A DNA stretch of 64,000 bases from NCBI RefSeq assembly GCF_023101765.2, contig NC_064231.1, positions 3,052,501 to 3,116,500 of the forward strand, read 5' to 3'. Both the position numbers and the translations under genes were made by a program. This document shows positions 23,701 to 36,800 of the stretch, one piece after another. Each line of letters begins with the position of its first letter. Position 1 is the first letter of the stretch. This DNA comes from Spodoptera frugiperda. Lineage: Eukaryota; Arthropoda; Insecta; Lepidoptera; Noctuidae. The notes under the pieces were generated by a model. It had not been told where the DNA came from. It did not search any database and worked only from the letters and a program-made list of their open reading frames with translations.

Positions 23701-26700
23701 GTACTTTATTAATTGAAATGTTGAAACTGCATCCAATTACTTCTTGGATCACTTAGTTACAAAATAATACATAGTCATTAGAGTTGTAAGCAGAAAAAGT
23801 ATAGCTCTAACTCATGGTTGGCTTATGAAAAACTCTACAATTGATATTTTTGAGTTAGCAAAACCTGTGTTATTTTTATCTGCCCTTAATTATTATCAAT
23901 TTATTTTTTATTATTATTATCGACCAGTTCAGTTGTATTAGCAAACAATATTCACATAGTGTTACGTAGCCAGAAAAAATAGCGACCGTAGGCTGAGCCA
24001 GTCGTGCGTTTCCTTTACCCAGGTGGTCGAGTTACACAAAACAAAAAACTAATATCTTATTTACTTTAGTTACACGGATAAACCTTACAATAGATATTTC
24101 ATCTTCTTTATCTGTTTAATCTTATTATTTTATGTCTGTAGAACCGATCGCTTGATGTAATAAGTGGTTATCGATTTTAAAAATTAAAAGTCATCGCACT
24201 TCACTTTTTTTTACTTTTTCGAGACTAAGCGCAAACTTAATGGAATTACGATCAATTTTTGAACCATTGAGGCTCGTGATTTGGAATATTTTGTAGGACG
24301 AAGTCTTTAACACAGCGTAAACGCTTGTTGTTGATACGATATATGAGAAGGTACTTTTTAAATTAACAGTTGATGCCGAGAGTAATCCAGACACTTGGAC
24401 ACGTGTGCCTAAAGACGTTGAACCCAGAGACTGCATCAATATTGACTTTTTGGATGAACGTCGGGTGCAAAATGAAAAAGCAAGCAATGTTACTACCTTT
24501 TTTCATACAGATGGTCTATGTTTTGATTGAATATTTGACCTCAAATGTTTGACTTCAATTTTAGAAACACTTTCACGGCTAGGCAATAGAGAGATCGTTT
24601 GCATATACGTTCATTGACAATGTATTTTGTGGTCTTGTCAATACAATGTAGATACAAGTTATCTTGGTTTAGTACCTTAACTGTTCCTGGAAACTTTCTA
24701 TTGATAATCTTGATATGAACTGGATCGTTCTTGTTATTTGTTATAAGGACATTATTAAACTGGTTGAAGACAAGTTCTACGGAGGGAGTTTAGAATATTC
24801 CATTAATTAGGTTCAAAACGTCACTAACGAAATGGAGTTAGTTATTCAAGGTTTTTATGACAATAAAGAAGATTATAAGATGATTCTAATTCCAAACCTA
24901 GAGTGTTAAATTCAAAGTGTGTTCAAGTAATAATCAACGACCTTCTACGAGCATCATGACAGAAATCATCAAAAACTTGTTTGTGTGAAAGATCGAAGCT
25001 TCCTGGTGACGGTACCTACATATACATATATGTATGGCCGTGTCAATATGTTTACCTATGTATGTTTATTCATTAGTTCGTATTACATGAAGGTCGTCCA
25101 TATTGTCGGCCTGTTATACTAAACGTGATTTGACTTTGAAACCGTATAGTGTTACGTTATTAAGTTTTATTTTATCAACATCTGTTAGGTTTGGAGGCAA
25201 AAAGTGACTAATTTTATAAAACGTGCTTGTTTTAAGGTTAGTTTTTAGGGTATCAAGTTTTGAGTTGCTGTGTGGTCTTGGATTGATGTTGTCACGTGTT
25301 TTTTTTGACCTTATAGACAGGTTTTTGGGGCAGCCAGTTTTAGGTTTTAAAAGGATGGCTCTATCACTATGATATCGAATTTTGATTTTGATATCGTATG
25401 GGCTTACGTAATCTTTGTAAAAAGTGTTTAATAAATTTTTACGCAAACATCAAATACATAGACGCTTTGATAGTTTTATTAAAAAAATGTGTCTGTAGAG
25501 GACAAAGTTTCCAGAATTGTCAAAAATCCAAAATGGGTCTCTAATCACCCAAAAATAAGTTAGAAAAAATCATTATAAATAGCACAGTGACATCTTCATA
25601 ATCAAAGTTAGGAGTCAAGAGATATATATCAATAAAAGTTTCTATCTAGCCAATACAGTAGTAGATTCAATCCCAAAGTTTTTGCTATCATAAACTTTTT
25701 AGGAGGTCCAAATCTGGTTTCTTTGTGCTCGTGAATGACTGGAGTTGCGGTCAGTGACCTTATTTCTACAATACATATAATAATAATGTAGCAAAAACTA
25801 TCATTATTGGTTATACCCAGTGTTTATGGTGCGCTATGGTGTAAAAGTCACGTCATTGTAATGACATTATGGGACAAGAAAAAATTATGCATAATTTTAA
25901 TGTTAACGGTGACGGTCAACTTGGTTTGGTGGTCGTGAGTACGATTGCTAAGCTCGACGTTTTGATTTCGGGGTTAAGTAATGAAATTATGGATTTTATT
26001 TTGGATGGGTGACATATAGTACTAGTGATATGATCGTGTGTGTCATCAGAAAATGTATTGGTGGTGTCTATCAACCGTGTATTAGATTCTGGCACGTATA
26101 CGCGGTAGTGCTAAACTATCAGAACATGGCATCTGTAATATAAAATGTTGTAACACAACTGAATTTCAAAGCAAAAACACAAATTACACTAAAAATAATT
26201 AACGTTTATCACTTACTCCGACACTACATCTGCATCACAAAATTATTCGCTCACGTCAATGACATTGACATGTAAAAAGTTTAATACATTTTTATGTGTC
26301 ACTCCACATTTTAATTAAAGTAAAACATTTCTCACATCAAAAACATTCCAGCTCACAATCACATTTATAAATTTGCTCGAAATGTCCACAGCACATTCAC
26401 GTTGATAATTTTAATGAACATTTGCAAAACCCCAAACACTTTCATTTCATATTCATTTTATTCCATGAACATTTTTAATATAATTTGCTTTACATTTGAT
26501 TTGAGATAACCATCGTCTTGTATGTCATTCTGACAAGATTATCTGGTGATGTAACGATAGTGTTCAGTACAGGTGTCTTGATTTATAGATAAATTCATAC
26601 TTGCTACTTGAACGTGAAATTTCACAGCTGATTTTATGAATTTCTACTATAAAGTTGAACTAAATTGGATTCGAATTACCGATGGTAATGCTAATTTTGT

Positions 26701-29700
26701 ATGAAGTAGTCATGACAAGCTGTCTATTAGGGGATATCGAAGATTTCTGTGAGAGCTAAAAGAAAGGTAGATCTAAGAGTAACATGAAACACTGGAGGTC
26801 AACGTGAGCTAGCAACTGGCTGACCATTGCGATTTTAAGTCAATACATTAACGTGACCTGTGGCTGCCAACACCTCTCACCATATCTCACGAGTAGTATC
26901 AATACCTCTCGAGATGTAAGTAATGTACTATTCAAGTTGCTTTTATATTTGAACACCGTTACGTACTCATCAATTACAGACACAAGTTAGCCACAGGTCA
27001 TGGACATGGGAACAACAAACAATGCTTCTGTTACAGATGAAACTATTTTCGGTATATCAGCTTTTAAATATTGCAAAATCTATGTTGCAACTAGACAAAC
27101 TGTTTGTCTAATAAACGTTTATTAAGACGAGATCGAACACGTGGCCTTGAGACAAGACCTGCCTATGCGTTGTGCTTGTGAAACATGCGTTGTCAACATT
27201 ATTACAGCTTATTACTTCGTCATAGAGATCATATGTCGTCAAATTGTCTGCAACACCTTGACACATAGGTAACTGTCAACCTTGTACAAGCATTTTACCA
27301 TCAATTACTAATGATTCCTTATCATTAATAACTGCCGATCGTGCTCTTACAGATCATTCATCGAATTCTCACAGTAATTTAGTTCGTATGTAATCTCATG
27401 CAATCATTTCATCGCATTGGATAAACATACAGAGATTGGCAATATCCAAATTGTCTAGAGGCAATAAATCATCGCTTTTGTCAAAATCGTGTACAGTTTG
27501 GTTGCTAGCGAATTTTTTGAATGCAAGGTTCATGTGGATTAATGGGTAGGTATTTATATCTAGTGTGTTCACTATCAGATAGTTGAACATTAAGATTATA
27601 TTCAGCGTGTGTGGCCTTCACTGCATCGTTTGTGGTCCTATTTGAATAGCTAGTAAATATTGACCCACAGACATCTGTTTGCGGACTATTGAAGTGGATT
27701 GAGTATTATTACGATTTTGAAGAATTATGTCGAGGCCTCCATTGTACAAGGTGATCGATGGTCCCTCTGATAGCTCGGTAGTGCGTTTCTGTTATTTTCT
27801 CTATATGTAATCGGTGAAAGTGTTAAATCGATTTATTTGTCGCTTACATCTTTATGGATTTAAGATTTCCATCTGTTTTGAAACTAAATGTTCGGAGAAA
27901 TTTTACCTTTATGGGATCTATTTGGTACTACTGATAGTAATCTCATATTTGTTGCGGTCATATAGGAATGGATTTACATCGTAATATTCAATATTATGGT
28001 TACAGTGCCTATGTAACTGTTTAATGGCAATTCGAAACGCGTCACTGTTTGGAACGTTTCTTAATTAAAGTGTATTGAAATTAAATTCTGCATTAATGTC
28101 AATGGTATTAGACAATTACTCGTTGACCCGTGGCTGGTTAATCGATAGAATCTCACACCTTTTCATTCAATTAAGATCACGGTAATGATAATGATTTGCA
28201 GGGTTTAATTAAAGGCTTGCAAGCGCTAATTGTGAATGCACTTCTGTGCCATTGTTCCAATTGTGTGGAGGTACAATTATTCAGATTTCCGTTCTTAACT
28301 CGTTTAGCACCTCCCTGACCGCGATGTGAGAAGAAGGTCATGAAAGGGCCGCCCTAATTTCCAAAGTAAACATTTTAAGTTTTTGTCGATTTGTACTTAG
28401 AAGTAACTTGGTGTGGAAACGTTAGGAGTACGATATTAATATGTATGCCTCGCTTTTTCTCACAGGTGCAAGCCTCTAAGTGGTGGTGAAGTGTGAATTT
28501 GTATTGTTTGCAATGCTTCCATAATACATATGGAATGCTAAGTATCATTACTTACAAAACTACTTCGATATACCGATACTCATCTGTCCTCTAGTTTCTC
28601 ATCCCACAAGATCTGTGAGAGTCGAAAGCAATGATCTTTATGAGATGTAGGCGATCATCTATCACTAATGATACATAATTATGAGCTTTTAATCTCACAT
28701 TTTGTTTGAAAGTTGCTTGAAGCGATAAAAACAAACCATATTTCATCTTAGACTTACAAGTTCAAGGAAACAGAAATGGATTGGCTTAGAAATAGACGTT
28801 AATGATAGTCGCAGAGGAAGTTATATTTGGACAAGTGTAATTACAGTGACGAAGAGTTACCAAATTCGTAAAATGTAGGCAAGTAGAGCAAAAGAATTAT
28901 TGTTGTGTGAAACTAAATATGGAAGATTTTATGTGCATTCGATCTTAAAAGGAGAACGTTCTTAGAACGGTGCTTATTTCTTTATTTTTGTTCTAAGATA
29001 CGATGGATTTTGGTAAGGTTTTATTTATTACAGTGAAAATATTGATATTGGATTTGTTGGAAATGAAACCGAAAGCTATCAACGTGTGCGGGCGCTAATA
29101 GCCAAATATTTATGATTTCATTATAGATTTAAAAAAGAAAATACAACAACAAACGATCACGTACAGCCTTCAACGGTATTGAACAAGGAGCGTGTTTTAA
29201 TTACTGATTACAATATCATTACACAGCTTTTAAATGTTGACCTAGTTTATGTCTGTTTATCCCAAGATCGATTGAAGTTTATTAAATATATTTATTATAG
29301 CCACAAATTGGAGATTTCTTGGTTTTTCGATAATTTGATGTTAACTGCATGGAGTCTGATATTTTTCCCAGTATATAGTTATATGCTCCTAATCTTTCGG
29401 GGGTTAAAAAGAACGCCGTTATGTTTTGTTATCTATAGAACTTGAACGCAATAATTGAGAATTTACCTACTAATGCTGTCTTGCATTATTGACCTCTGGA
29501 CCAAAGCATCAGCAAAATTGACCTAATAAGGTTCCAAGTCAATGAGCCACCAAGGTCGCAAGCAGAATGAAAGCTAGTGCATACAATACAATGGTTATTG
29601 TTTTCACTTAGTTTGCAGGTTACAACAATGCTACTCATCTAACAGACAATGTTGATAGGCCATCGGTGAATTAATATGATTTTGATTCATTATTCGTTTA

Positions 29701-31330
29701 TATCTCTGATCTTAATACAGTTGTATCGTGACCGATTGTGACCAAGTTACGGAGTTGGAAAGTATTTGGCTGTAACACTTCTTTTTGTTTCAATCTTCAA
29801 TCATGGATCTGATGATAAAAGAAATTTGCTCGTCATTTGTCTAGGCAAAAGTGTGGAGAATGTGGGTAACTATGTTGGTCAGGTGTGAATATTGGAAGAT
29901 AGTTGAGCTAATCATAGTGATTCATTGAATACTACTTAGTACGATTGTTAAGTCCCTACTACTTAGTGCATAGGTAGATGATTAGGCTTTATAAAAGTAA
30001 TTGCTTTCATTGTAGATGTACGTTCATAAAGTAAGCAGTACGTAGAGTCCATGGTACCTTTGTCTTTCGTTATTTTCGTTCTTTCTCTTTTCGTCTACGA
30101 CTGCATTACGGAAGTGTTGAAAAAGTTATCATAATACAGATTGAACGCATGGTTTACACATGCATTCGATTAGACGTTTACCGTGTTGATGCATTACGCC
30201 TATGTTTGCTTCCTTTCCAACTATTTATACCGCACCACTTGGAAGAACTTCTCTAAGCTCAATGCACGCGTTTGGTAGCACTTACTATTTTTAGGTTAGA
30301 CAAACATACTTAGGTAGTTTCAAACAAACTTGTTTACAGCTGCTGCTAAAGACAACACCAAAGTCCGTCGAATCTAATGTAACGAATATTCGAATCGATA
30401 CTTCTGTTAAAAAAATTAAATCGATTACATCATCGAAAGGCAGCCGCACAATTGATTCGCCACTTTTTGTTCATAAATTCAAATCATAATTATTTTTATG
30501 AACTATCTGATCTCTTTCGTAATGTCTGATATAAAAATTCTATGAAGTATAAAATCGTTTTATTAGGAGGAAATTTAGTTGGCCTGTAGTAAGCTGGCTT
30601 GAATTAGATGGTATTAGTTAAGTCATCAGAGACGTAACCGTTAAAAGAGAAAACAAATCTGTTTCACTTTCATTTTTGGCTTGTCGCGTTTTCAATATCA
30701 AGGTCGTTGCATGGTTAGCACCAAATCTTTGAGGAGATGCAGCATCTATTGCGTGTACATTGTTTATTTTTATATTTATATCTTCATTGTTACGTATTTA
30801 TCTGGCTTGTTGGTCGTTAGTCATCACTTGTCGATATCAATATGAAAGGATAAGTGCATTATGATGTTTCCTAGAATTAAGGTCGTTAGTATTATCCTAG
30901 TGGGGTTTGTAACCGACTTCTACTCGTATGCCCGAATTCAATGTCCATGTTGGAGAACAAACTACCATTTTTTATAATCTCTTAAGTTTAGCTCTACATT
31001 TTTCATGTTTGATAAAGAAATAAATAATTGGATAAGAAAAAGATAGCTTTAACTTTTCTTCTTTATCGTTTACATATGTAGTATGATGAAAAAGTTATCC
31101 AACATGGTAACTGTCAACAGTAGCCACACTTACGGGTAAGCACAAGCTATGATGTTGTATTCTTTCCTAGTTACGTAACCACATGTAAATTTGTGTTTCA
31201 CGATTGTAACTCTGTTTTTCTTTGTTCATTATTAGCAACGCATGTCACGATTGACATGTTATTCTTACAGTCTCGTAAATATGTTTTAAAATCTGGATAG
31301 CAAATATGAGAAGAGAAACTTTACTATTAT
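23701..31330. other. Rest of duplication copy 1: no gene seen
   Basis: AT-rich sequence with no SINE, LINE tail or MITE that I can recognise, unlike both flanks of the duplication, which are full of them. Open frames here (for example 24191-24487, 25114-25446 and 29179-29445) are short, overlap on opposite strands, and show no domain I recognise. I treat them as chance openings. The absence of repeats over about 7.6 kb, together with the near-identity of the copies, fits constrained regulatory or intronic sequence, but this is inference. Confidence 0.6.
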
Positions 31331-32285
31331 TATATTTATTAGCTATTTCTAATCTGTTTATTAAATTTGTACGAGACTAGCTACCAACTAAAGAAAATTG
31401 TTTTAAAAAAAATATCGATAAACCATGACTGGTGTTTGGTTATGATCTCATCTCTATTAGAATTTAATTAGAAGAAACTGTCCAAAAGTGTGTGTACCTA
31501 TTGCATATGCCAAATAGTGCATCACTGTTCTGGCCACTAGATGACTCTGTCATTAAATAATGTATATTTTTTCTTTTTAACAAGCTTCAATTCAACTTGT
31601 TCTTCAAAATAATCCGTTTTGAGTCCAAGATATTTATTAATCTCGATTTTATAGCGGCGTCTACTAACATAATCAAATTCGCTACATTTTCGAGTGGGTG
31701 TGAACATAACTGGCGACCTTCAAGGCCCTTGTTAGATGCTTAGGGCAGGTAGGCTTGGGTACCCAATTACAATCTAGGGTTGCACTAAAATTTTCCAAAA
31801 TAATTGTTGCTATTTTTTGAATTAGGGATTTTGTTGTATGACACAAAAATGTGCTTATATATAATAATATTGAGTTATAGTTGAATAATTTTCTAATCCA
31901 ACGATGTCCCTCATGGCAAACGTGTCGTAATAAATATAACTCAGTTCTAAATGAATAAATTAATTAACTAAATTGTTTCTCTACTTAGCCATATCGATAC
32001 TTTAAATTAAACGGTGTTAATGAAAATACGAGCAAAGTTCAGTGGCCAGTGAACCTAATGCGTCTTTACGACGCAGCCCAGAGGGACCTGCCAGCCAGAC
32101 GGTACGAACAAAAAGCCAATTTCATAAAACTATGCACCCGACTGCGGCCCATAACAATAAATGAGCAAACCTCCAGAACCTGATACCTCGCCCGGATATA
32201 CTTTTCACATGTCCTGTGTCAACGCACACGAAATATTCGTCTTCCATTACAAGAATTAAACAACCAATTACTTTAAAACGTTTAC

Positions 32286-32815
32286 TAAAGCAGCAATGGA
32301 TCAACACCAAAAGCAACGCTCGCATCGCTCGAGTACAGTGGTAGAGGAATCTGCAAGTCTACCGCACACATGAACATCCGTGTCGAGACGCGGAGGCTTC
32401 GAGTGCACACTCGTATAGTTTTACATCGCGCGCCAGTCTGCACCGTGCTGCCGCTCGCGACGCTCGTGTCGTGAGGCGCGACGACGCCGAACCTCCGACA
32501 TCGCGAAAAAAGTTTTCGCCCGATACACGAAACTTTCCTAGACTTTCCTTTCAACCCGCACATTGTTGAATTGGAACAGTCTGTTTTGAACCCGGCGAAC
32601 GCGAAAAGTGACCTTCTCAAACCGGAATTCGGTATCCTCCGGAACGGGTTTAGTCTCGGACCCCGCCGTGCCAGGACTTTCGTGAAGTGCTAACTTGATT
32701 TTCATAGTGGTGTGTTCAGTGTGAGTGACTGGATTCTACGCTTAACACGGAAGGCCGGACGTTGTCCCAACACATTTAAGGTTGGCTTCAAGTAAAAGTG
32801 CTGTTAAAAATTTCA
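32286..32815 (+). promoter_or_regulatory. GC-rich promoter and candidate 5' non-coding exon, copy 2
   Basis: This is the exact counterpart, 10106 bases downstream, of the GC-rich block in copy 1. It has the same TATA-like and initiator-like motifs and the same donor, here with GT at 32816. I see no base differences from copy 1. Any promoter activity of one copy should therefore be shared by the other, unless more distant sequence decides. Confidence 0.45.
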
Positions 32816-33735
32816 GTAAGTATTGTTTTAAGTTACAGTTCAAAGACCTCGAAAGTAACTAAAACTATACTCCCAGCAGATAATGTGATTAAAGCAAAAA
32901 GTTGCAAATTGGAACATAATAGTATTATTGGACAAATGTCGTAACAGTCCTTGCCCTTGTCAACACAAAAAGTGCACTAATATTTCCAGCCGACAACTTA
33001 ATTCGACTGTAGACAGCAAAAAATAAGTCGGTCACAGAGCAAACAATATTATTTTATGTTTTGGAAGTAATCAGCAAAATGGACATGCTTTAATCTTGAG
33101 CTGACAATCAAGAAAATTACGAACGCCATTTAATACATTGGAACTGCAATCAATTTCAATAGTCTCCGTAGCGCTCGTTGCGGTAGAATTTAAAAATAAT
33201 ATTTAGAAAAGATAAATAAGAAGTTTTCAATTATAAGTAATTGGAATAGGAGCAAAAGTTGGAAGTCAGTGCCCCTTACCGGATCTCTGGCACGTCCGAC
33301 TTGTGCAGCTTTTTTCCATGTTTGTATATTCAGGAGGCTCATTCGACCTCAGAGTGTTTTGCATCAATCGAAAGTGCCATGTGTCTGTTAGTCTATTTTG
33401 GAGCAAACAGATGTGCAAAAAGTGAACCAAAAAACGACTATTGAGCGCTTTGTGAAGTAAAAAACATTGCAGCGTTAACTTTGTTATTTTTTTCTTCGAT
33501 GCCAAATTCGCTCTCGGCACTGCGTTAGTAATGTGCTCTTGTTTTATTTTTAAGTGTAGTGAAATTATTTTTGGCATCTTGATATTCAATGAATGGTAAT
33601 TCTTTGACCTCATGAGAACTTTGACTTTTGTAGAGTTGCCGTTCTAATCGAGATTTGAGTTTTGTTTCAACAGAATTGAGATTAGTCAAGAAATATAAAC
33701 ACATTTTTGCGTTTCACAAAGTAACATTTTCACAG

Positions 33736-33806
33736 GTCATAATGCCAAGGCCGAGCCTAGCAACGAATAACTTTAGAAATTCTGCGGCACCTATTACAGT
33801 AGCCAG
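33736..33806 (+). CDS. Candidate first coding exon, copy 2 (unidentified gene)
   Basis: This is the duplicate of the candidate ATG exon, with ATG at 33742, acceptor AG at 33734-33735 and donor GT at 33807. The exon and its splice sites are identical to copy 1. Both copies therefore keep the full set of signals: GC-rich block, donor, 920-base intron, acceptor, ATG and donor. If transcription from copy 1 runs rightwards through copy 2, copy 2 could act as an alternative promoter for the same downstream gene. The gene is unidentified. Confidence 0.35.
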
Positions 33807-36800
33807 GTACTTTATTAATTGAAATGTTGAAACTGCATCCAATTACTTCTTGGATCACTTAGTTACAAAATAATACATAGTCATTAGAGTTGTAAGCAGA
33901 AAAAGTATAGCTCTAACTCATGGTTGGCTTATGAAAAACTCTACAATTGATATTTTTGAGTTAGCAAAACCTGTGTTATTTTTATCTAGTTTTATTTTTT
34001 TATATTGGTTTATTATCATTATTATCGACCAGTTCAGTTGTATTAGCAAACAATATTCACATAGTGTTACGTAGCCAGAAAAAATAGCGACCGTAGGCTG
34101 AGCCAGTCGTGCGTTTCCTTTACCCAGGTGGTCGAGTTACACAAAACAAAAAACTAATATCTTATTTACTTTAGTTACACGGATAAACCTTACAATAGAT
34201 ATTTCATCTTCTTTATCTGTTTAATCTTATTATTTTATGTCTGTAGAACCGATCGCTTGATGTAATAAGTGGTTATCGATTTTAAAAATTAAAAGTCATC
34301 GCACTTCACTTTTTTTTACTTTTTCGAGACTAAGCGCAAACTTAATGGAATTACGATCAATTTTTGAACCATTGAGGCTCGTGATTTGGAATATTTTGTA
34401 GGACGAAGTCTTTAACACAGCGTAAACGCTTGTTGTTGATACGATATATGAGAAGGTACTTTTTAAATTAACAGTTGATGCCGAGAGTAATCCAGACACT
34501 TGGACACGTGTGCCTAAAGACGTTGAACCCAGAGACTGCATCAATATTGACTTTTTGGATGAACGTCGGGTGCAAAATGAAAAAGCAAGCAATGTTACTA
34601 CCTTTTTTCATACAGATGGTCTATGTTTTGATTGAATATTTGACCTCAAATGTTTGACTTCAATTTTAGAAACACTTTCACGGCTAGGCAATAGAGAGAT
34701 CGTTTGCATATACGTTCATTGACAATGTATTTTGTGGTCTTGTCAATACAATGTAGATACAAGTTATCTTGGTTTAGTACCTTAACTGTTCCTGGAAACT
34801 TTCTATTGATAATCTTGATATGAACTGGATCGTTCTTGTTATTTGTTATAAGGACATTATTAAACTGGTTGAAGACAAGTTCTACGGAGGGAGTTTAGAA
34901 TATTCCATTAATTAGGTTCAAAACGTCACTAACGAAATGGAGTTAGTTATTCAAGGTTTTTATGACAATAAAGATTATAAGATGATTCTGATTCCAAACC
35001 TAGAGTGTTAAATTCAAAGTGTGTTCAAGTAATAATCAACGACCTTCTACGAGCATCATGACAGAAATCATCAAAAACTTGTTTGTGTGAAAGATCGAAG
35101 CTTCCTGGTGACGGTACCTACATATACATATATGTATGGCCGTGTCAATATGTTTACCTATGTATGTTTATTCATTAGTTCGTATTACATGAAGGTCGTC
35201 CATATTGTCGGCCTGTTATACTAAACGTGATTTGACTTTGAAACCGTATAGTGTTACGTTATTAAGTTTTATTTTATCAACATCTGTTAGGTTTGGAGGC
35301 AAAAAGTGACTAATTTTATAAAACGTGCTTGTTTTAAGGTTAGTTTTTAGGGTATCAAGTTTTGAGTTGCTGTGTGGTCTTGGATTGATGTTGTCACGTG
35401 TTTTTTTTGACCTTATAGACAGGTTTTTGGGGCAGCCAGTTTTAGGTTTTAAAAGGATGGCTCTATCACTATGATATCGAATTTTGATTTTGATATCGTA
35501 TGGGCTTACGTAATCTTTGTAAAAAGTGTTTAATAAATTTTTACGCAAACATCAAATACATACACATTCTGATAGTCTTTATTAAAAAAAGTGTCTGTAG
35601 AGGACGAAAATTCCATATCCAAAATGGGTCTATAATCACCCAATAATAAATTAAAAGAAAATCATTATAAATAGCACAGTGACATCTTCATAATCAAAGT
35701 TAGGAGTCAAGAGATATATATCAATAAAAGTTTCTATCTAGCCAATACAGTAGTAGATTCAATCCCAAAGTTTTTGCTATCATAAACTTTTTAGGAGGTC
35801 CAAATCTGGTTTCTTTGTGCTCGTGAATGACTGGAGTTGCGGTCAGTGACCTTATTTCTACAATACATATAATAATAATGTAGCAAAAACTATCATTATT
35901 GGTTATACCCAGTGTTTATGGTGCGCTATGGTGTAAAAGTCACGTCATTGTAATGACATTATGGGACAAGAAAAAATTATGCATAATTTTAATGTTAACG
36001 GTGACGGTCAACTTGGTTTGGTGGTCGTGAGTACGATTGCTAAGCTCGACGTTTTGATTTCGGGGTTAAGTAATGAAATTATGGATTTTATTTTGGATGG
36101 GTGACATATAGTACTAGTGATATGATCGTGTGTGTCATCAGAAAATGTATTGGTGGTGTCTATCAACCGTGTATTAGATTCTGGCACGTATACGCGGTAG
36201 TGCTAAACTATCAGAACATGGCATCTGTAATATAAAATGTTGTAACACAACTGAATTTCAAAGCAAAAACACAAATTACACTAAAAATAATTAACGTTTA
36301 TCACTTACTCCGACACTACGGTATATCTGCATCACGAAATTATTCGCTCACTTCAATGACATTGACATGTAAAAAGTTTAATACATTTTTATGTGTCACT
36401 CCACATTTTAATTAAAGTAAAACATTTCTCACATCAAAAACATTCCAGCTCACAATCACATTTATAAATTTGCTCGAAATGTCCACAGCACATTCACGTT
36501 GATAATTTTAATGAACATTTGCAAAACCCCAAACACTTTCATTTCATATTCATTTTATTCCATGAACATTTTTAATATAATTTGCTTTACATTTGATTTG
36601 AGATAACCATCGTCTTGTATGTCATTCTGACAAGATTATCTGGTGATGTAACGATAGTGTTCAGTACAGGTGTCTTGATTTATAGATAAATTCATACTTG
36701 CTACTTGAACGTGAAATTTCACAGCTGATTTTATGAATTTCTACTATAAAGTTGAACTAAATTGGATTCGAATTACCGATGGTAATGCTAATTTTGTATG

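Larger units (their letters stand above)
21331..31429. repeat. 10.1-kb tandem duplication, copy 1
   Basis: This segment is repeated head to tail immediately downstream. Matching points lie 10106 bases apart near the start (22016/32122), 10102 at 25114/35216, 10094 at 27396/37490, and 10106 again near 30701/40807, so only small indels separate the copies. The copy begins at TGTTTGGTTATGATCTCATC and ends at ATCGATAAACCATGAC. Most of it is AT-rich non-coding sequence, with one GC-rich block (about 22180-22700) and a candidate ATG exon (23630-23700). No transposase, reverse transcriptase, terminal inverted repeat or poly-A tail is visible at its edges, so it does not look like a standard transposon. 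It holds about 60 bases near 30914-30975 that copy 2 lacks. Confidence 0.97.

Noticed and set aside
31425..31440. Terminal inverted repeats at the ends of the 10.1-kb unit
   Set aside because: The ends (TGTTTGGTTA at the left, AAACATGAC at the right) show only a few bases of complementarity, no more than expected by chance.
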